64,000 nt of DNA from Deltaproteobacteria bacterium HGW-Deltaproteobacteria-12 (GCA_002840565.1 PHBK01000010.1:122375-186374), one strand, 5' to 3'; positions 53,359 through 63,186 are shown, numbered from the stretch's first letter. The notes: a model not told the origin generated them from the sequence alone. Made by a program: numbers and translations.

Positions 53359-53928
53359 ATGAGTAAAAAAGACAAGAAGATCATTCTCATAGCGCAGTGC
53401 CTCATCAATCCCTATTGCCGCGTACACATATTGGGGCAGAATTTCCCTTTAACCATTGAGGTAACAAACTATCTCCTGAGAAAGAACGTCGGCATCATCC
53501 AGTATCCCTGTCCCGAGACGACGGCCATGGGCCTGATGCGCAATCCCCAGGGCCGCCAGCAATACGACAACATCTTTTTCCGCAACCACTGCAAGGAGTT
53601 GCTTCAGGTGCCCATGCTCATGGTCAGGGAATTCCTCAAGAACCGCTACCGCCTGTGCTGCTTCATCGGCTTGGAAAACAGCCCCACCTGCGGTATTCAC
53701 TGGGGCCGACATAAGGTGAACAGGTATGGCACAGAGTCGCCCAACAGCGATGAAGGATATGAGCAAAACCCGAAAGACCCGGTTCTCCGGGGCATCATGG
53801 CGGAGATCCTGGAGGAGGAATTGGCTAAAGAAGGCATCAAAACCCCATTCCTGGAACTGCCCGCCCTTTCTCCTGCCGATTCGGACAAGAGAAAACAGTT
53901 CTGGAAAGATCTGGAGGATGCTCTTTGA
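53359..53928 (+). CDS. TudS/DUF523-related putative desulfidase
   Basis: 189 residues. The three Cys positions of the TudS (DUF523) family can be followed: QCLINPYCRV, YPCPETTAMGL and ENSPTCGIHWG, which in TudS bind a [4Fe-4S] cluster that removes sulfur from thiouracil-type compounds. The C-terminal half (GTESPNSDEGYEQNP) departs from the classical members and fits the TudS-related group. Predicted role: sulfur removal from a thio-compound; substrate unknown. GGGAGGTAAAGC precedes the ATG, with its own promoter. Confidence 0.65.
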   Translation: MSKKDKKIILIAQCLINPYCRVHILGQNFPLTIEVTNYLLRKNVGIIQYPCPETTAMGLMRNPQGRQQYDNIFFRNHCKELLQVPMLMVREFLKNRYRLCCFIGLENSPTCGIHWGRHKVNRYGTESPNSDEGYEQNPKDPVLRGIMAEILEEELAKEGIKTPFLELPALSPADSDKRKQFWKDLEDAL

Positions 53929-53933
53929 TGAAC

Positions 53934-53957
53934 TACCCCGCCGCAAGCAGCGGGGTA
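53934..53957. terminator. GC-rich hairpin after the TudS-like gene
   Basis: TACCCCGC and GCGGGGTA form an eight-pair stem around CGCAAGCA, six bases after the stop. No T run follows. This sequence is of a REP-like type common in many genomes, so it may be a repeat as well as an RNA-stabilising end. Confidence 0.5.
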
Positions 53958-54103
53958 TCATCCTGATTATACCTCAATCTTTTCGCCCCAAGGGGCGGGA
54001 AATATAACCCCCTGGATCCCGAATAGCTCTGCCTGCTGGGCTTCGCTTTCGGGATCAATTCCACTTACGCTTCAAACTGCACTCCGCTTGTTTTCAGCGA
54101 GTG

Positions 54104-54460
54104 TCATTGAAAGTATAACCAGACTCCGAAGAACATGACGAATACGGCGAGGAAACCATAGGCTGCCACCGGCGCCCCTTCAATAATCGAGAGCAAAAGA
54201 CCGAGGACTGCGGCACTCGACCACAGGAGCTTCATGGTCAGCATATGCCTGTATGCCTCCGCGTCGGCATTACGCGCGACGAAAGATATGCCTCCGATCC
54301 CCATGAGGGCCGCCGCCACGAGGCGTGTGGCCACCGGTTCCGCGTCCTGCCAGCCCAGGAGTGCCATTGCCGCCTTCGGCGCAAACATTAGCGGGATTGC
54401 AAAAATAAAATCGATGATGAAATGCAGGATGAAAAGCTTCCTCAACGGTTTCGGTACCAT
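54104..54460 (-). CDS. Small four-helix membrane protein
   Basis: 118 residues from ATG 54460 (AAGGTGG upstream). Four hydrophobic helices: LFILHFIIDFIFAIPLMF, RLVAAALMGIGGISFVA, KLLWSSAAVLGLLLSII and AYGFLAVFVMFFGVWLYF. No known family or catalytic motif is apparent. It stands alone, convergent with the TudS-like gene. Confidence 0.6.
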   Translation of the reverse strand: MVPKPLRKLFILHFIIDFIFAIPLMFAPKAAMALLGWQDAEPVATRLVAAALMGIGGISFVARNADAEAYRHMLTMKLLWSSAAVLGLLLSIIEGAPVAAYGFLAVFVMFFGVWLYFQ

Positions 54461-54550
54461 GGAAACCACCTTATATATCTGCGATCGCCTGCCTGCACCG
54501 GTTCATCCGGCAGTTTGCCGCGGGGCATCACCAGCAGTTTGATTTTGACG
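54460..54550 (-). pseudogene. Internally deleted remnant of the lpd-like gene's 3' end
   Basis: On the minus strand the sequence reads KIKLLVMPRGKLPDEPV. This joins KIKLLVSPRGKL (codons near 61120-61155) directly to KLPDEPV and the stop region (60838-60888) of the flavoprotein gene at 60863-62335. About 58 bases including the non-coding side are near-identical. It is a shortened second copy, in the same orientation, lying on the other side of gltBD. Confidence 0.55.
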
Positions 54551-54648
54551 CAATCATTGACTGCTTATCAGCTTATCTACCAGAAATGAAAGGCACTCTT
54601 GCCGAAGATTATGCTGATCTTCCCCATTAAACCGGCGATCTGATTCTA

Positions 54649-54677
54649 TTGACATATATATTACAGTTTACTATAAT
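54649..54677 (+). promoter_or_regulatory. Consensus sigma70 promoter of gltBD
   Basis: TTGACA (54649-54654), exactly 17 bases, TATAAT (54672-54677): a perfect consensus match. The leader of about 155 bases to ATG 54840 is very AT-rich, with no clear hairpin or riboswitch that I can identify. Confidence 0.85.
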
Positions 54678-54839
54678 TATATTCAAAATAAAATATATTC
54701 TTATCAAAGAAACATTTTCTGATTTAAACTTTCAGCCAAGAAGAACTCATTTAATTACAAGTGCAAATAAAATTAAAAATAACATTTTAACGAAAGCAAT
54801 GTAAGTCAGATATTAGAATCTTACAGGAGAATTTGTTTC

Positions 54840-57800
54840 ATGTCAGAATGGTTACCCAAACAACAAGGACTTTATAACAGCACATACGAACATGACTCGT
54901 GCGGTATCGGATTCGTGGCTCATATAAAAGGGAATCCATCGAACGAAATTATCAAACGCGGCATCGAAGTGCTGGAGCGGATGGAACACCGCGGGGCCGA
55001 AAGCGCCGACAATAAGACCGGCGACGGCGCGGGAATTATGATGCAAATTCCGCATGATTTTTATCAAGCCGAAATGCCTTCTTTGCCTCAAAAGGGTTTT
55101 TATGGCACAGGCATTGTGTTTTTGCCGCAGGATAAAGCCGAAGCTCTGCTTTGCATCAAAGAACTTGAACGCGTCATCAGCGAGGAAGGATTAAAGATAA
55201 TAGGCTGGCGGGATATTGCCGTGGACAGCTCCGTGCTGGGAAATATATCCAAGGCCTCGGAACCGGCAATGAAGCAAATCTTTATCACCACGAACTCTCT
55301 TCAGGATCGTGAATTGCTGGAGCAGAAACTTTATATCGTCCGCAAGGTAATCGAAAATACCATCAGAAATTCATCGATCAAAGAAAAAAACGTTTTCTAC
55401 ATCGCCTCATTGTCGAGCCGAACAATTGTGTACAAAGGCATGCTCATGCCGAAACAAGTGAGTCTATATTTTCTCGATTTACAGGATAATCGTCTGGCCA
55501 GCGCCGTGGCCCTGGTGCATTCGCGCTTCAGCACGAACACTTTTCCATCCTGGGATCTGGCGCAGCCCTTCCGGATGATTGCCCATAACGGGGAAATCAA
55601 CACCATCAAGGGCAATCGTTTCTGGATGTCGGCGCGCGAATCTTCTTTCCAGTCTCCCCTTTTCGGCGACAAAATAAAAAAGATTCTGCCGGTCATCGAA
55701 CCGGAAAAGAGCGATTCGGCCTCTTTCGATAATGCCTTTGAGATGCTCTATCAGACGGGCAGATCTATTCCTCATGCTTTGATGATGCTCATTCCCGAAT
55801 CCTGGAACGATAAAAACCCGATTCCGGAAGAATTAAAATATTTCTACGAATATCAATCTACCTTCATGGAACCATGGGATGGTCCTGCCTCCATGGTCTT
55901 CTGTGACGGTCGTTTTGTAGGAGGAACTCTGGATCGCAACGGTCTGAGGCCGTCGCGCTATGTGATAACCAAAGACGACCTCATCGTCATGGGTTCGGAA
56001 GTTGGTGTGCAAACCTTTCCTGCCGAAAAGATTTCCTACAAAGGGCGGCTCATGCCCGGCAAACTTCTGTTAGTGGACATGGAAAAAGGCTTAATCATCC
56101 CGGACGAAGATATCAAACGCCGGATTTATAATCAAAAGCCTTACCGTCTCTGGGTTCAGTTAAACAAAGTAAACCTTGATGACCTCGACACGCAAGGCGA
56201 CGTTCCGGTGGCCATGTCAGATGAACGTTTGCAGGAAATGCAGCGTTTATACGGTTATACTCGCGAAGATGTGGAAGATATCATCATGCCGATGGCCGAT
56301 ACCGCGCAGGAACCAACCGGTTCCATGGGAACGGATACGCCGCTGGCTGTATTTTCCGATAAACCGCAGCGCCTGTTCAACTATTTCAAACAGTGTTTCG
56401 CTCAGGTCACCAATCCCCCGATTGATCCTATCCGTGAAGAACTGGTCATGAGCCTGACCAGCTACATGGGTGCACAGCTGAACCTTTTGGACGAGACTCC
56501 CGAGCATTGCCGAATGATCAAATTCAAAAGCCCGATCTTGACCAACCGGAATATTGCCACCATCAGGAAAAATGATGATCACGAATTTCGGGTTATTACC
56601 CTGCCGATCACCTTCCCGGTAAAAACCGCTCCGGAAAGCATGAAACGAGCGCTGGAGAGCTTATGCATCAATGTGGAAGACAAAATTGATCAAGGATACA
56701 CTTACATCATTCTCTCGGATAAAAGCGCCGATTGCGAAAACGCTCCCATCCCCTCCCTTCTGGCCTGCGCCGGTGTTCATCACCACCTCATCCGCACAAA
56801 GAAAAGAACTCGTATCGGGCTTATTATTGAAACCGCCGAGGCACGCGAGGTAATGCATTTCGCTCTCCTCTTCGGCTACGGCGCGAACGCTGTCAATCCC
56901 TATGGTACTTTTGCCATAATTCACGATCTGATAAACAGGGAAGAATTAAATAATATACACTACCTCAAAGCTGAAGAGAACTTCATCAAAGCAGTGAACA
57001 AAGGCCTCCTGAAAGTTCTTTCCAAAATGGGAACATCTACACTGCGCAGCTACAGGGGTGCCCAGATCTTCGAGGCAGTTGGCCTCGGCAAAGAATTGAT
57101 TGACAGATATTTTACCGCCACAGAATCAAGGATCGGCGGCATAGGCACTCTGGAAGTGGAACGGGAAGTTTTGATGCAACACGAAATTGCCTGTATTAAA
57201 AGATCGCAACTGCTGGAATCGCAGGGAGCATATCAGTACCGAAAGACGGGGGAACGACACGCGTGGAACCCGGAAACTATTTACTTGCTGCAAATGGCCG
57301 CGCGCAGCGGTAATTATGAAACTTTCAAAAAATTTAGCCGTCTGGTGAATGAGCAGAACCGAAAGCCGCATTTTATTCGCGGGCTTTTTGATTTTAAAAA
57401 ACAGCCAACTATTTCCATTGATGAAGTGGAATCGGCAGATACAATCCTCAGGCGTCTGACTACCGGCGCCATGTCCTTCGGCTCCATATCCAAGGAAGCT
57501 CATGAGACAGTAGCCGTCGCCATGAATACGATCAAAGGACGGAGCAACTCCGGTGAGGGCGGCGAAAACCCTGAACGTTTTTTACTTCGCCCCGACGGCA
57601 GTTTTGCACGCAGCGCAATCAAGCAGATAGCATCGGGCCGGTTTGGCGTCACCAGTAATTACCTGGCCAACGCCGATGAACTACAGATCAAAATTGCCCA
57701 GGGGGCCAAGCCCGGTGAAGGAGGTCAGCTTCCCGGATATAAAGTCGATAACATCATTGCGAAAACCAGGCATTCAACTAAGGGTGTTACGCTGATTTCT

Positions 57801-59384
57801 CCTCCGCCGCATCACGATATCTATTCGATTGAAGATCTGGCTCAACTCATCTTCGATCTTAAAAACGCCAACCCGCAAGCCCGCATCAGCGTGAAGCTGG
57901 TTTCGGAATCGGGTGTAGGAACAATCGCGGCAGGGGTTGCCAAGGCCCATGCCGACAACATCCTCATCAGCGGCTTTGAAGGCGGAACGGGTGCCAGTCC
58001 GATCAGTTCCATCAAGCACGCCGGACTACCCTGGGAAATCGGTCTTGCCGAAACCCATCAGACTCTGGTCATGAACGACCTGCGCGGTCGCGTGCGCCTC
58101 CAGACTGATGGGCAGTTGAAAACAGGCCGTGACGTCGTTATAGCGGCCATACTGGGCGCGGAAGAGTTCGGCTTCGGCACTTCGACGCTCATCGTCCTGG
58201 GTTGCGTGATGATGCGCAAGTGCCACCAGAATACCTGCCCGGTCGGAGTAGCTACACAAGACCCGGAGCTCAGGAAAAGATTCACCGGCAAACCGGAACA
58301 CCTCATTAACTTCTTCCGGTTTCTCGTTGCCGAGGTTCGTGAAATAATGGCGGAGTTGGGCATTCGGAAGTTTGACGATCTGGTGGGAAGAAGAGATCTT
58401 CTGTCTGTGCGGAAAGTAGATCACTGGAAAGCAAAAACTGTGGACCCATCCGCCCTGCTGCATGTCCCGGAGGAAGCAAAGCGCTATGCAGCTTATTGCA
58501 TACAGCCACAGGTGCACAAGATCGACGACGTCCTGGACCACCAGCTCATTGCCCGGATAAAGCCGGAGATGGATGCAAAAAGAAGTGAGCCCATCGTCAT
58601 TGAATTGCCGATTAAAAACACTGACCGGGCCGCAGGCACTATGCTTTCTTATGAAATATCCTCCCGCTTTGGCGAGGCAGGCCTCCCTGATGAATCAATC
58701 ATCTGTACTTTCCAGGGAAGCGCCGGCCAAAGTTTCGGAGCATTTCTGGCACGTGGCGTTACGTTCAGACTCGAAGGCGACGCCAACGACTATTTCGGCA
58801 AAGGGCTTTCCGGTGGCAGGCTCATTGTCGTACCGCCTCAGGGGAGCACCTTTATTCCCGAAGAAAACATCATTATCGGCAACACGGTCCTTTATGGTGC
58901 GACTGCCGGCGAAGCTTACGTTCAGGGAATAGCCGGTGAGCGCTTCTGTGTGCGCAACAGCGGCGCTATTGCCGTAGTGGAAGGCACCGGTGATCATTGC
59001 GCCGAATACATGACCGGCGGACGCATCATTGTGCTGGGCAAGGTTGGGCGCAATTTCGCGGCCGGCATGAGCGGCGGAATCGCTTACGTCCTGGATCGTG
59101 ACGGAACATTTGAATATTTCTGCAACAAGGGAATGGTGGACATACTGCCCTTGAGGGAATTCGAAGATCAGGAATTCATTATTGAATGCCTGGAGAAACA
59201 TCTGAAATATACCGGCAGCAAGGTTGCCAAAGACATACTCCTGCGCTGGCATGAATATGTGCCGAAAATTGTCAAGGTTATGCCGCTCGAGTACAAGCGG
59301 GCCATGGATGAACTGAAACTATCCATGATCGACGATAAGCTTGCACGCATCAGGGAGGAAGAACAATTGGGAGAGACATATTGA
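54840..59384 (+). CDS. gltB: Glutamate synthase, large subunit
   Basis: 1514 residues, the full GOGAT alpha chain. The N-terminal 20 residues are a propeptide before the nucleophile Cys21 (YEHDSCGIGF). The glutaminase domain runs to about 430. The central domain and the FMN-binding synthase domain (SKEAHETVAVAMNTIKGRSNSGEGGENPERF, FGFGTSTLIVLGCVMMRKCHQNTCPVGVATQ with 3Fe-4S Cys ligands) follow. The last 270 residues are the beta-helix (GEGVCVRNSGAIAVVEGTGDHC-like). It converts glutamine plus 2-oxoglutarate to two glutamates. CAGGAG precedes ATG 54840. Confidence 0.97.
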   Translation: MSEWLPKQQGLYNSTYEHDSCGIGFVAHIKGNPSNEIIKRGIEVLERMEHRGAESADNKTGDGAGIMMQIPHDFYQAEMPSLPQKGFYGTGIVFLPQDKAEALLCIKELERVISEEGLKIIGWRDIAVDSSVLGNISKASEPAMKQIFITTNSLQDRELLEQKLYIVRKVIENTIRNSSIKEKNVFYIASLSSRTIVYKGMLMPKQVSLYFLDLQDNRLASAVALVHSRFSTNTFPSWDLAQPFRMIAHNGEINTIKGNRFWMSARESSFQSPLFGDKIKKILPVIEPEKSDSASFDNAFEMLYQTGRSIPHALMMLIPESWNDKNPIPEELKYFYEYQSTFMEPWDGPASMVFCDGRFVGGTLDRNGLRPSRYVITKDDLIVMGSEVGVQTFPAEKISYKGRLMPGKLLLVDMEKGLIIPDEDIKRRIYNQKPYRLWVQLNKVNLDDLDTQGDVPVAMSDERLQEMQRLYGYTREDVEDIIMPMADTAQEPTGSMGTDTPLAVFSDKPQRLFNYFKQCFAQVTNPPIDPIREELVMSLTSYMGAQLNLLDETPEHCRMIKFKSPILTNRNIATIRKNDDHEFRVITLPITFPVKTAPESMKRALESLCINVEDKIDQGYTYIILSDKSADCENAPIPSLLACAGVHHHLIRTKKRTRIGLIIETAEAREVMHFALLFGYGANAVNPYGTFAIIHDLINREELNNIHYLKAEENFIKAVNKGLLKVLSKMGTSTLRSYRGAQIFEAVGLGKELIDRYFTATESRIGGIGTLEVEREVLMQHEIACIKRSQLLESQGAYQYRKTGERHAWNPETIYLLQMAARSGNYETFKKFSRLVNEQNRKPHFIRGLFDFKKQPTISIDEVESADTILRRLTTGAMSFGSISKEAHETVAVAMNTIKGRSNSGEGGENPERFLLRPDGSFARSAIKQIASGRFGVTSNYLANADELQIKIAQGAKPGEGGQLPGYKVDNIIAKTRHSTKGVTLISPPPHHDIYSIEDLAQLIFDLKNANPQARISVKLVSESGVGTIAAGVAKAHADNILISGFEGGTGASPISSIKHAGLPWEIGLAETHQTLVMNDLRGRVRLQTDGQLKTGRDVVIAAILGAEEFGFGTSTLIVLGCVMMRKCHQNTCPVGVATQDPELRKRFTGKPEHLINFFRFLVAEVREIMAELGIRKFDDLVGRRDLLSVRKVDHWKAKTVDPSALLHVPEEAKRYAAYCIQPQVHKIDDVLDHQLIARIKPEMDAKRSEPIVIELPIKNTDRAAGTMLSYEISSRFGEAGLPDESIICTFQGSAGQSFGAFLARGVTFRLEGDANDYFGKGLSGGRLIVVPPQGSTFIPEENIIIGNTVLYGATAGEAYVQGIAGERFCVRNSGAIAVVEGTGDHCAEYMTGGRIIVLGKVGRNFAAGMSGGIAYVLDRDGTFEYFCNKGMVDILPLREFEDQEFIIECLEKHLKYTGSKVAKDILLRWHEYVPKIVKVMPLEYKRAMDELKLSMIDDKLARIREEEQLGETY

Positions 59385-59385
59385 T

Positions 59386-60807
59386 ATGGGAGATCCAAAA
59401 GGGTTTTTAAAAATAAAACGCCAGGAAGCAGGCTACAGGCCGATGGAAGAGCGGGTCAATGATTATATTGAGGTGGAAAAGCATCTGCCGGACGACGCGC
59501 GCCGGATGCAGGCTTCACGCTGCATGGACTGTGGCGTTCCCTTCTGCCACTGGGCATGTCCTGTCTCCAATATCATGCCGGAATTTCAGGATCGGATATA
59601 CCGCGGCGACTGGCAGAGCGCCTACGACATCTTACAGGAAACAAATAACTTTCCTGAATTCACCGGACGGATCTGCCCTGCCCTGTGTGAAGCTTCCTGT
59701 GTGCTGTCCATTGCCGACGACGCCGTCACCATTCGCCAAAACGAGCTTGCAGTCATCGAAAAAGCCTTTTCCCTCCGGCTCGTAAATGCTTCTCCACCCA
59801 ATGCCCGCACAGGGAAAAAGGTTGCCGTCGTAGGCAGCGGGCCGGCCGGTTTGGCCTGCTCCGACATTTTGAACAAGGCAGGACACTCTGTGACGCTTTT
59901 TGAATCTGCCGATAGCGTAGGAGGTTATCTGCGCTATGGGATACCGGACTTCAAGCTCAACAAATACATTATCGATCGCCGTGTTAATCTTCTTGTTAAA
60001 GAGGGATTAATCATTAAAACTGGAATACTGGTCGGAAGGGACATATCGGCCGCCCAACTGCGTAAGGAATTCGATGCAACCTGCATCACTATCGGAGCAA
60101 GAGAGCCGCGTGACCTGCCGATTGAAGGAAGAAATCAAAAAGGGATTCATCTTGCTTTGGACTACTTAAGCCAGCAAAACAGAGTTGTGAAAGGCGACAT
60201 CATACCCAAAGCTGAAATCATCAACGCCTACGATAAGAATGTCGTCGTCATCGGCGGCGGAGATACAGGTTCAGACTGTGTCGGCACGGCCAACCGCCAG
60301 GGAGCCAGATGTGTAACCCAACTGGAACTCCTGCCCAAACCACCCGAGCACCGTACTGCCGGTGAGCCATGGCCGCTATGGCCGAAACTCCTGAAGACTT
60401 CCAGCTCTCATGAAGAAGGATGTGTGAGGATGTGGAATGTATCCACTAAAAAATTCACGGGTATTAAGGGTCTGGTGAAGAAACTGACGGCAGTGCAGGT
60501 GGAATGGACCGAAGGGAAAGACGGCAGACAAATCATGTCCGAAGTTCCCGGATCGGAATTCGAGCTGAAAGCCGATCTGGTGCTCATCGCTATGGGCTTT
60601 GTTCATCCCGTGCATACAGGTCTTGTGCAGGATCTGAAGTTACAGCTGGACACGCGGGGCAACATCAAGATCGATGAAAATTTCATGACCAGCGCTGAAG
60701 GGGTTTTTGCCGCCGGTGACGCAGCACGCGGAGCATCCCTTGTTGTTTATGCTATCCAGGAAGGCAGGCAGGCGGCGGCCGGCATCAACAAATACCTGGC
60801 TCGCTGA
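59386..60807 (+). CDS. gltD: Glutamate synthase, small subunit
   Basis: 473 residues from ATG 59386, one base after the gltB stop; upstream open frame lies inside gltB. The N-terminal cluster Cys are in CMDCGVPFCHWACPVSN and CPALCEASC. VAVVGSGPAGLACSDIL binds FAD, and VVVIGGGDTGSDCVGTANRQG binds NAD(P)H. It passes electrons from NADPH through Fe-S clusters to GltB. GGGAGAG lies about ten bases before the ATG. Confidence 0.96.
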   Translation: MGDPKGFLKIKRQEAGYRPMEERVNDYIEVEKHLPDDARRMQASRCMDCGVPFCHWACPVSNIMPEFQDRIYRGDWQSAYDILQETNNFPEFTGRICPALCEASCVLSIADDAVTIRQNELAVIEKAFSLRLVNASPPNARTGKKVAVVGSGPAGLACSDILNKAGHSVTLFESADSVGGYLRYGIPDFKLNKYIIDRRVNLLVKEGLIIKTGILVGRDISAAQLRKEFDATCITIGAREPRDLPIEGRNQKGIHLALDYLSQQNRVVKGDIIPKAEIINAYDKNVVVIGGGDTGSDCVGTANRQGARCVTQLELLPKPPEHRTAGEPWPLWPKLLKTSSSHEEGCVRMWNVSTKKFTGIKGLVKKLTAVQVEWTEGKDGRQIMSEVPGSEFELKADLVLIAMGFVHPVHTGLVQDLKLQLDTRGNIKIDENFMTSAEGVFAAGDAARGASLVVYAIQEGRQAAAGINKYLAR

Positions 60808-60862
60808 ACGGCTGCTGATACCAAGCTTCCTGGAAACCCCTTTTATATCTGCGGTCGCCGGC

Positions 60863-62335
60863 CTACACCGGTTCATCCGGCAGTTTGCAGGCCCTGCCCT
60901 TGAGACTGAAGAGAAACTTTAATACGTTCTTGGTTGTGTCGCTGAAAATCTTTTCGGCAAAAATCTTCCCCGACACGCGCTTGGATATTTCGGCAAGCGT
61001 CGGATAGACATGCACGGCGCCGGCCATTGTCGCCAGCGACACATTACCGCTCTGCACAGCGACCCATTCGGCGATCAGTTCACCGGCGTGCGCCCCGGCA
61101 ATCTGGCATCCCAGAAGCTTGCCGCGGGGACTCACCAGCAGTTTTATTTTGCCTGAAGTTTCCGCTTCGGCCTGCGCCCGGTCGTTGTCGGCAAAGGCCT
61201 CCTCCCACAGGCGATACTCGATTCCTGCTTTTTGGGCGCGTTTTTCGTTGAGGCCGACGCTGGCAACTTCCGGATCGGTGTAAGTGCACCAGCCGATTCT
61301 GCCGTAATCCGCCTTGCGCGGCAGCCTCAGGACAGCGTTGCTGAGCGCAATGCCCGCTTCGTAACCGGCAACATGCGTGAAGGGCATCTGGCCGTTGACG
61401 TCGCCGCAGGCATAAATGTGGCTGATGTTGGTTTTCATCCGGTCGTTTACCGGAATCCCGCGCGGCGTAAATTTCACGCCGGCCGCTTCCAGATTCAGGC
61501 CGTCAATATTCGGTTTGCGTCCGGCGGCAACCAGCAGCGCGTCACCGGTCAGTATGCTTTTCGGACCTTTGCCTGCCTGAGCGGCGACAGTCAGATGAAA
61601 GACAGCGTCGATCCGTTCTACCTTCACCGCCTGCGTGGATTTGAGGATTTCAATCCCTTCCGCGACGAGACGGTCTTCAACAATCGCGGCCATATCCGCA
61701 TCTTCCGGACCCAGAATCTGATCCATGAATTCCACGACGGTTACTTTGGAACCCAGACGCGCGAAAGCCTGCGACAGTTCCAGTCCAATCGGGCCGCCGC
61801 CCAGAACGATCAGACGGGCGGGCAGGGTCCGCTGGGAGAAAACTGTTTCATTGGTCCAGTAAGGAACGGCGGCAAGACCTTCAACGGGAGGTGCGGAAGG
61901 ACCGGAGCCTGTGGCGATAATCCAGCTTTTGGCGCTGATCCCTTTGCCGTCGAGCACAACATTATGATCATCGGCAAAAGCCGCGCCGCCGAAGACAACT
62001 TTGGCCCCGAGGCCGCAAAACCGTTCAACGGAATCATGGTGTTGAATCCGGTCGATGACGGCATGAACGCGATCCATCACCGCGCCCAGATCCACCGGCA
62101 GTGCCGGGACTGCGGGAAGGCCGAATTCCTTTGTCCTTTTCATCAGGGCATAAACACCGGCTGTCCGGATCAGTGTTTTTGAAGGCACGCAGCCGTAATG
62201 CAGACAGTCACCGCCCAGCTGCGGCGACTTCTCAATCAGGATTGTTTTCGCGCCGAACTGCGCCGCGCCCGCGGCCGCGCTGAGCCCCGCCGCGCCGCCT
62301 CCTAAAATGCCCAGATCGTAATCGTAATTTGCCAT
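60863..62335 (-). CDS. Mercuric reductase/dihydrolipoamide dehydrogenase-family flavoprotein
   Basis: 490 residues. GGGAAGLSAAAGAAQFG binds FAD and GGDCLHYGCVPSKTLIRTAG has the redox Cys pair. VLGGGPIGLELSQAFARLG is the NAD loop and YACGDVNGQMPFTHVA the second FAD contact. The usual C-terminal His-Glu pair is seen as VHVYPTLAEISK. There is no N-terminal HMA domain and no vicinal C-terminal Cys pair of MerA, so it is not a mercuric reductase proper. It is divergent from the TVP38-type gene, an association I regard as common (the Mer-TVP38 pairing). Confidence 0.85.
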   Translation of the reverse strand: MANYDYDLGILGGGAAGLSAAAGAAQFGAKTILIEKSPQLGGDCLHYGCVPSKTLIRTAGVYALMKRTKEFGLPAVPALPVDLGAVMDRVHAVIDRIQHHDSVERFCGLGAKVVFGGAAFADDHNVVLDGKGISAKSWIIATGSGPSAPPVEGLAAVPYWTNETVFSQRTLPARLIVLGGGPIGLELSQAFARLGSKVTVVEFMDQILGPEDADMAAIVEDRLVAEGIEILKSTQAVKVERIDAVFHLTVAAQAGKGPKSILTGDALLVAAGRKPNIDGLNLEAAGVKFTPRGIPVNDRMKTNISHIYACGDVNGQMPFTHVAGYEAGIALSNAVLRLPRKADYGRIGWCTYTDPEVASVGLNEKRAQKAGIEYRLWEEAFADNDRAQAEAETSGKIKLLVSPRGKLLGCQIAGAHAGELIAEWVAVQSGNVSLATMAGAVHVYPTLAEISKRVSGKIFAEKIFSDTTKNVLKFLFSLKGRACKLPDEPV

Positions 62336-62465
62336 AAAGCCTCCTGTTTGATTTTAAAATCCTTCCCGTCGCCCGGTTTGTCGGCAGATCGCGCTTTTTT
62401 TTCTTGCCTGTTTCGTTGCGCCGTCTCCTTCTCCGTGCTATATATCTGCAAAGGAGGCGCTCACC

Positions 62466-63140
62466 ATCGAAAATCGAAAAACCCATATCAAAATTGCCGC
62501 CGGAATCGGCGTGATCATTCTTCTGGGAAGCCTCTATGTATTTTTGGTCCAGTCCGGCGCTCTGGAAACGATTTGTGAATGCGGCGCACTCCGTGACCGT
62601 ATTCTCGACCGGGGAGTGCTCGGTCCGCTGGCCATTGTCGGCCTCATGACGCTTGCCGTGGTCGTCAGTCCGATTCCGAGCGCTCCGATTGCCCTGGCCT
62701 CGGGATTGGCCTACGGCAATTTCTGGGGAACGGTTTATATCGTCATCGGTGCGGTGGCGGGCGCCATCATCGCTTTTTTCATCTCCCGCTCTCTGGGATA
62801 TGAGGCCATGCAAAAACGGTTTGGTAAGACTTTGTCCATAGGCCTGCTCGGTTCACAAAATGCCTTGACCGGCCTGGTCATGGCAATGCGCCTGCTCCCC
62901 TTCATCTCCTTTGACATTGTCAGTTACGCCGCCGGACTGACGCCTCTTCAGCCGTGGCGCTTTGTTCTGGCAACGCTCATCGGTGTCACGCCTGTAAGTT
63001 TCGCCCTCGCGTATTTCGGCAACGAACTGGCTTCAGCCGACTTTAATCGTATCGAGCTCATCGTTTTAGTCATCGGACTTGTTACCCTCATCCCTGTTGC
63101 CATCGCCTTTTATCGCCGCCGGAAACAGGATAACCATTGA
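62466..63140 (+). CDS. TVP38/TMEM64 (DedA-superfamily) membrane protein
   Basis: About 224 residues with five or six hydrophobic segments. LGPLAIVGLMTLAVVVSPIPSAPIALASGLAYGNFWGT is the family re-entrant loop, and AMRLLPFISFDIVSYAAGLTPL the second. The first ATG/GTG is GTG 62511, but that start would cut off the polar head of the first helix. The only good ribosome-binding site (AAGGAGG at 62451-62457) lies eight bases before an in-frame ATC at 62466 (ENRKTHIKIAAGIGV), so a non-standard ATC start is suspected. Function probably in lipid or envelope stress handling. Confidence 0.75.
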   Translation: MENRKTHIKIAAGIGVIILLGSLYVFLVQSGALETICECGALRDRILDRGVLGPLAIVGLMTLAVVVSPIPSAPIALASGLAYGNFWGTVYIVIGAVAGAIIAFFISRSLGYEAMQKRFGKTLSIGLLGSQNALTGLVMAMRLLPFISFDIVSYAAGLTPLQPWRFVLATLIGVTPVSFALAYFGNELASADFNRIELIVLVIGLVTLIPVAIAFYRRRKQDNH

Positions 63141-63158
63141 GCCTGAATAAATCCGTCA

Positions 63159-63186
63159 CCATCAGAATTCACCGGGGTGCTGATGG
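63159..63186. terminator. Hairpin after the TVP38-type gene
   Basis: CCATCAG and CTGATGG (7 pairs) with an inner CACC/GGTG stem. No T run follows, so termination is possible but unproved. Confidence 0.4.

Noticed and set aside
54475-54630. Plus-strand coding region ending KGTLAEDYADLPH
   Set aside because: Its first part lies over the flavoprotein remnant and no start or ribosome-binding site is seen; at most it is a fragment.
60863-62335. Mercuric reductase
   Set aside because: No N-terminal metal-binding domain, no C-terminal vicinal Cys pair and no mer genes nearby.
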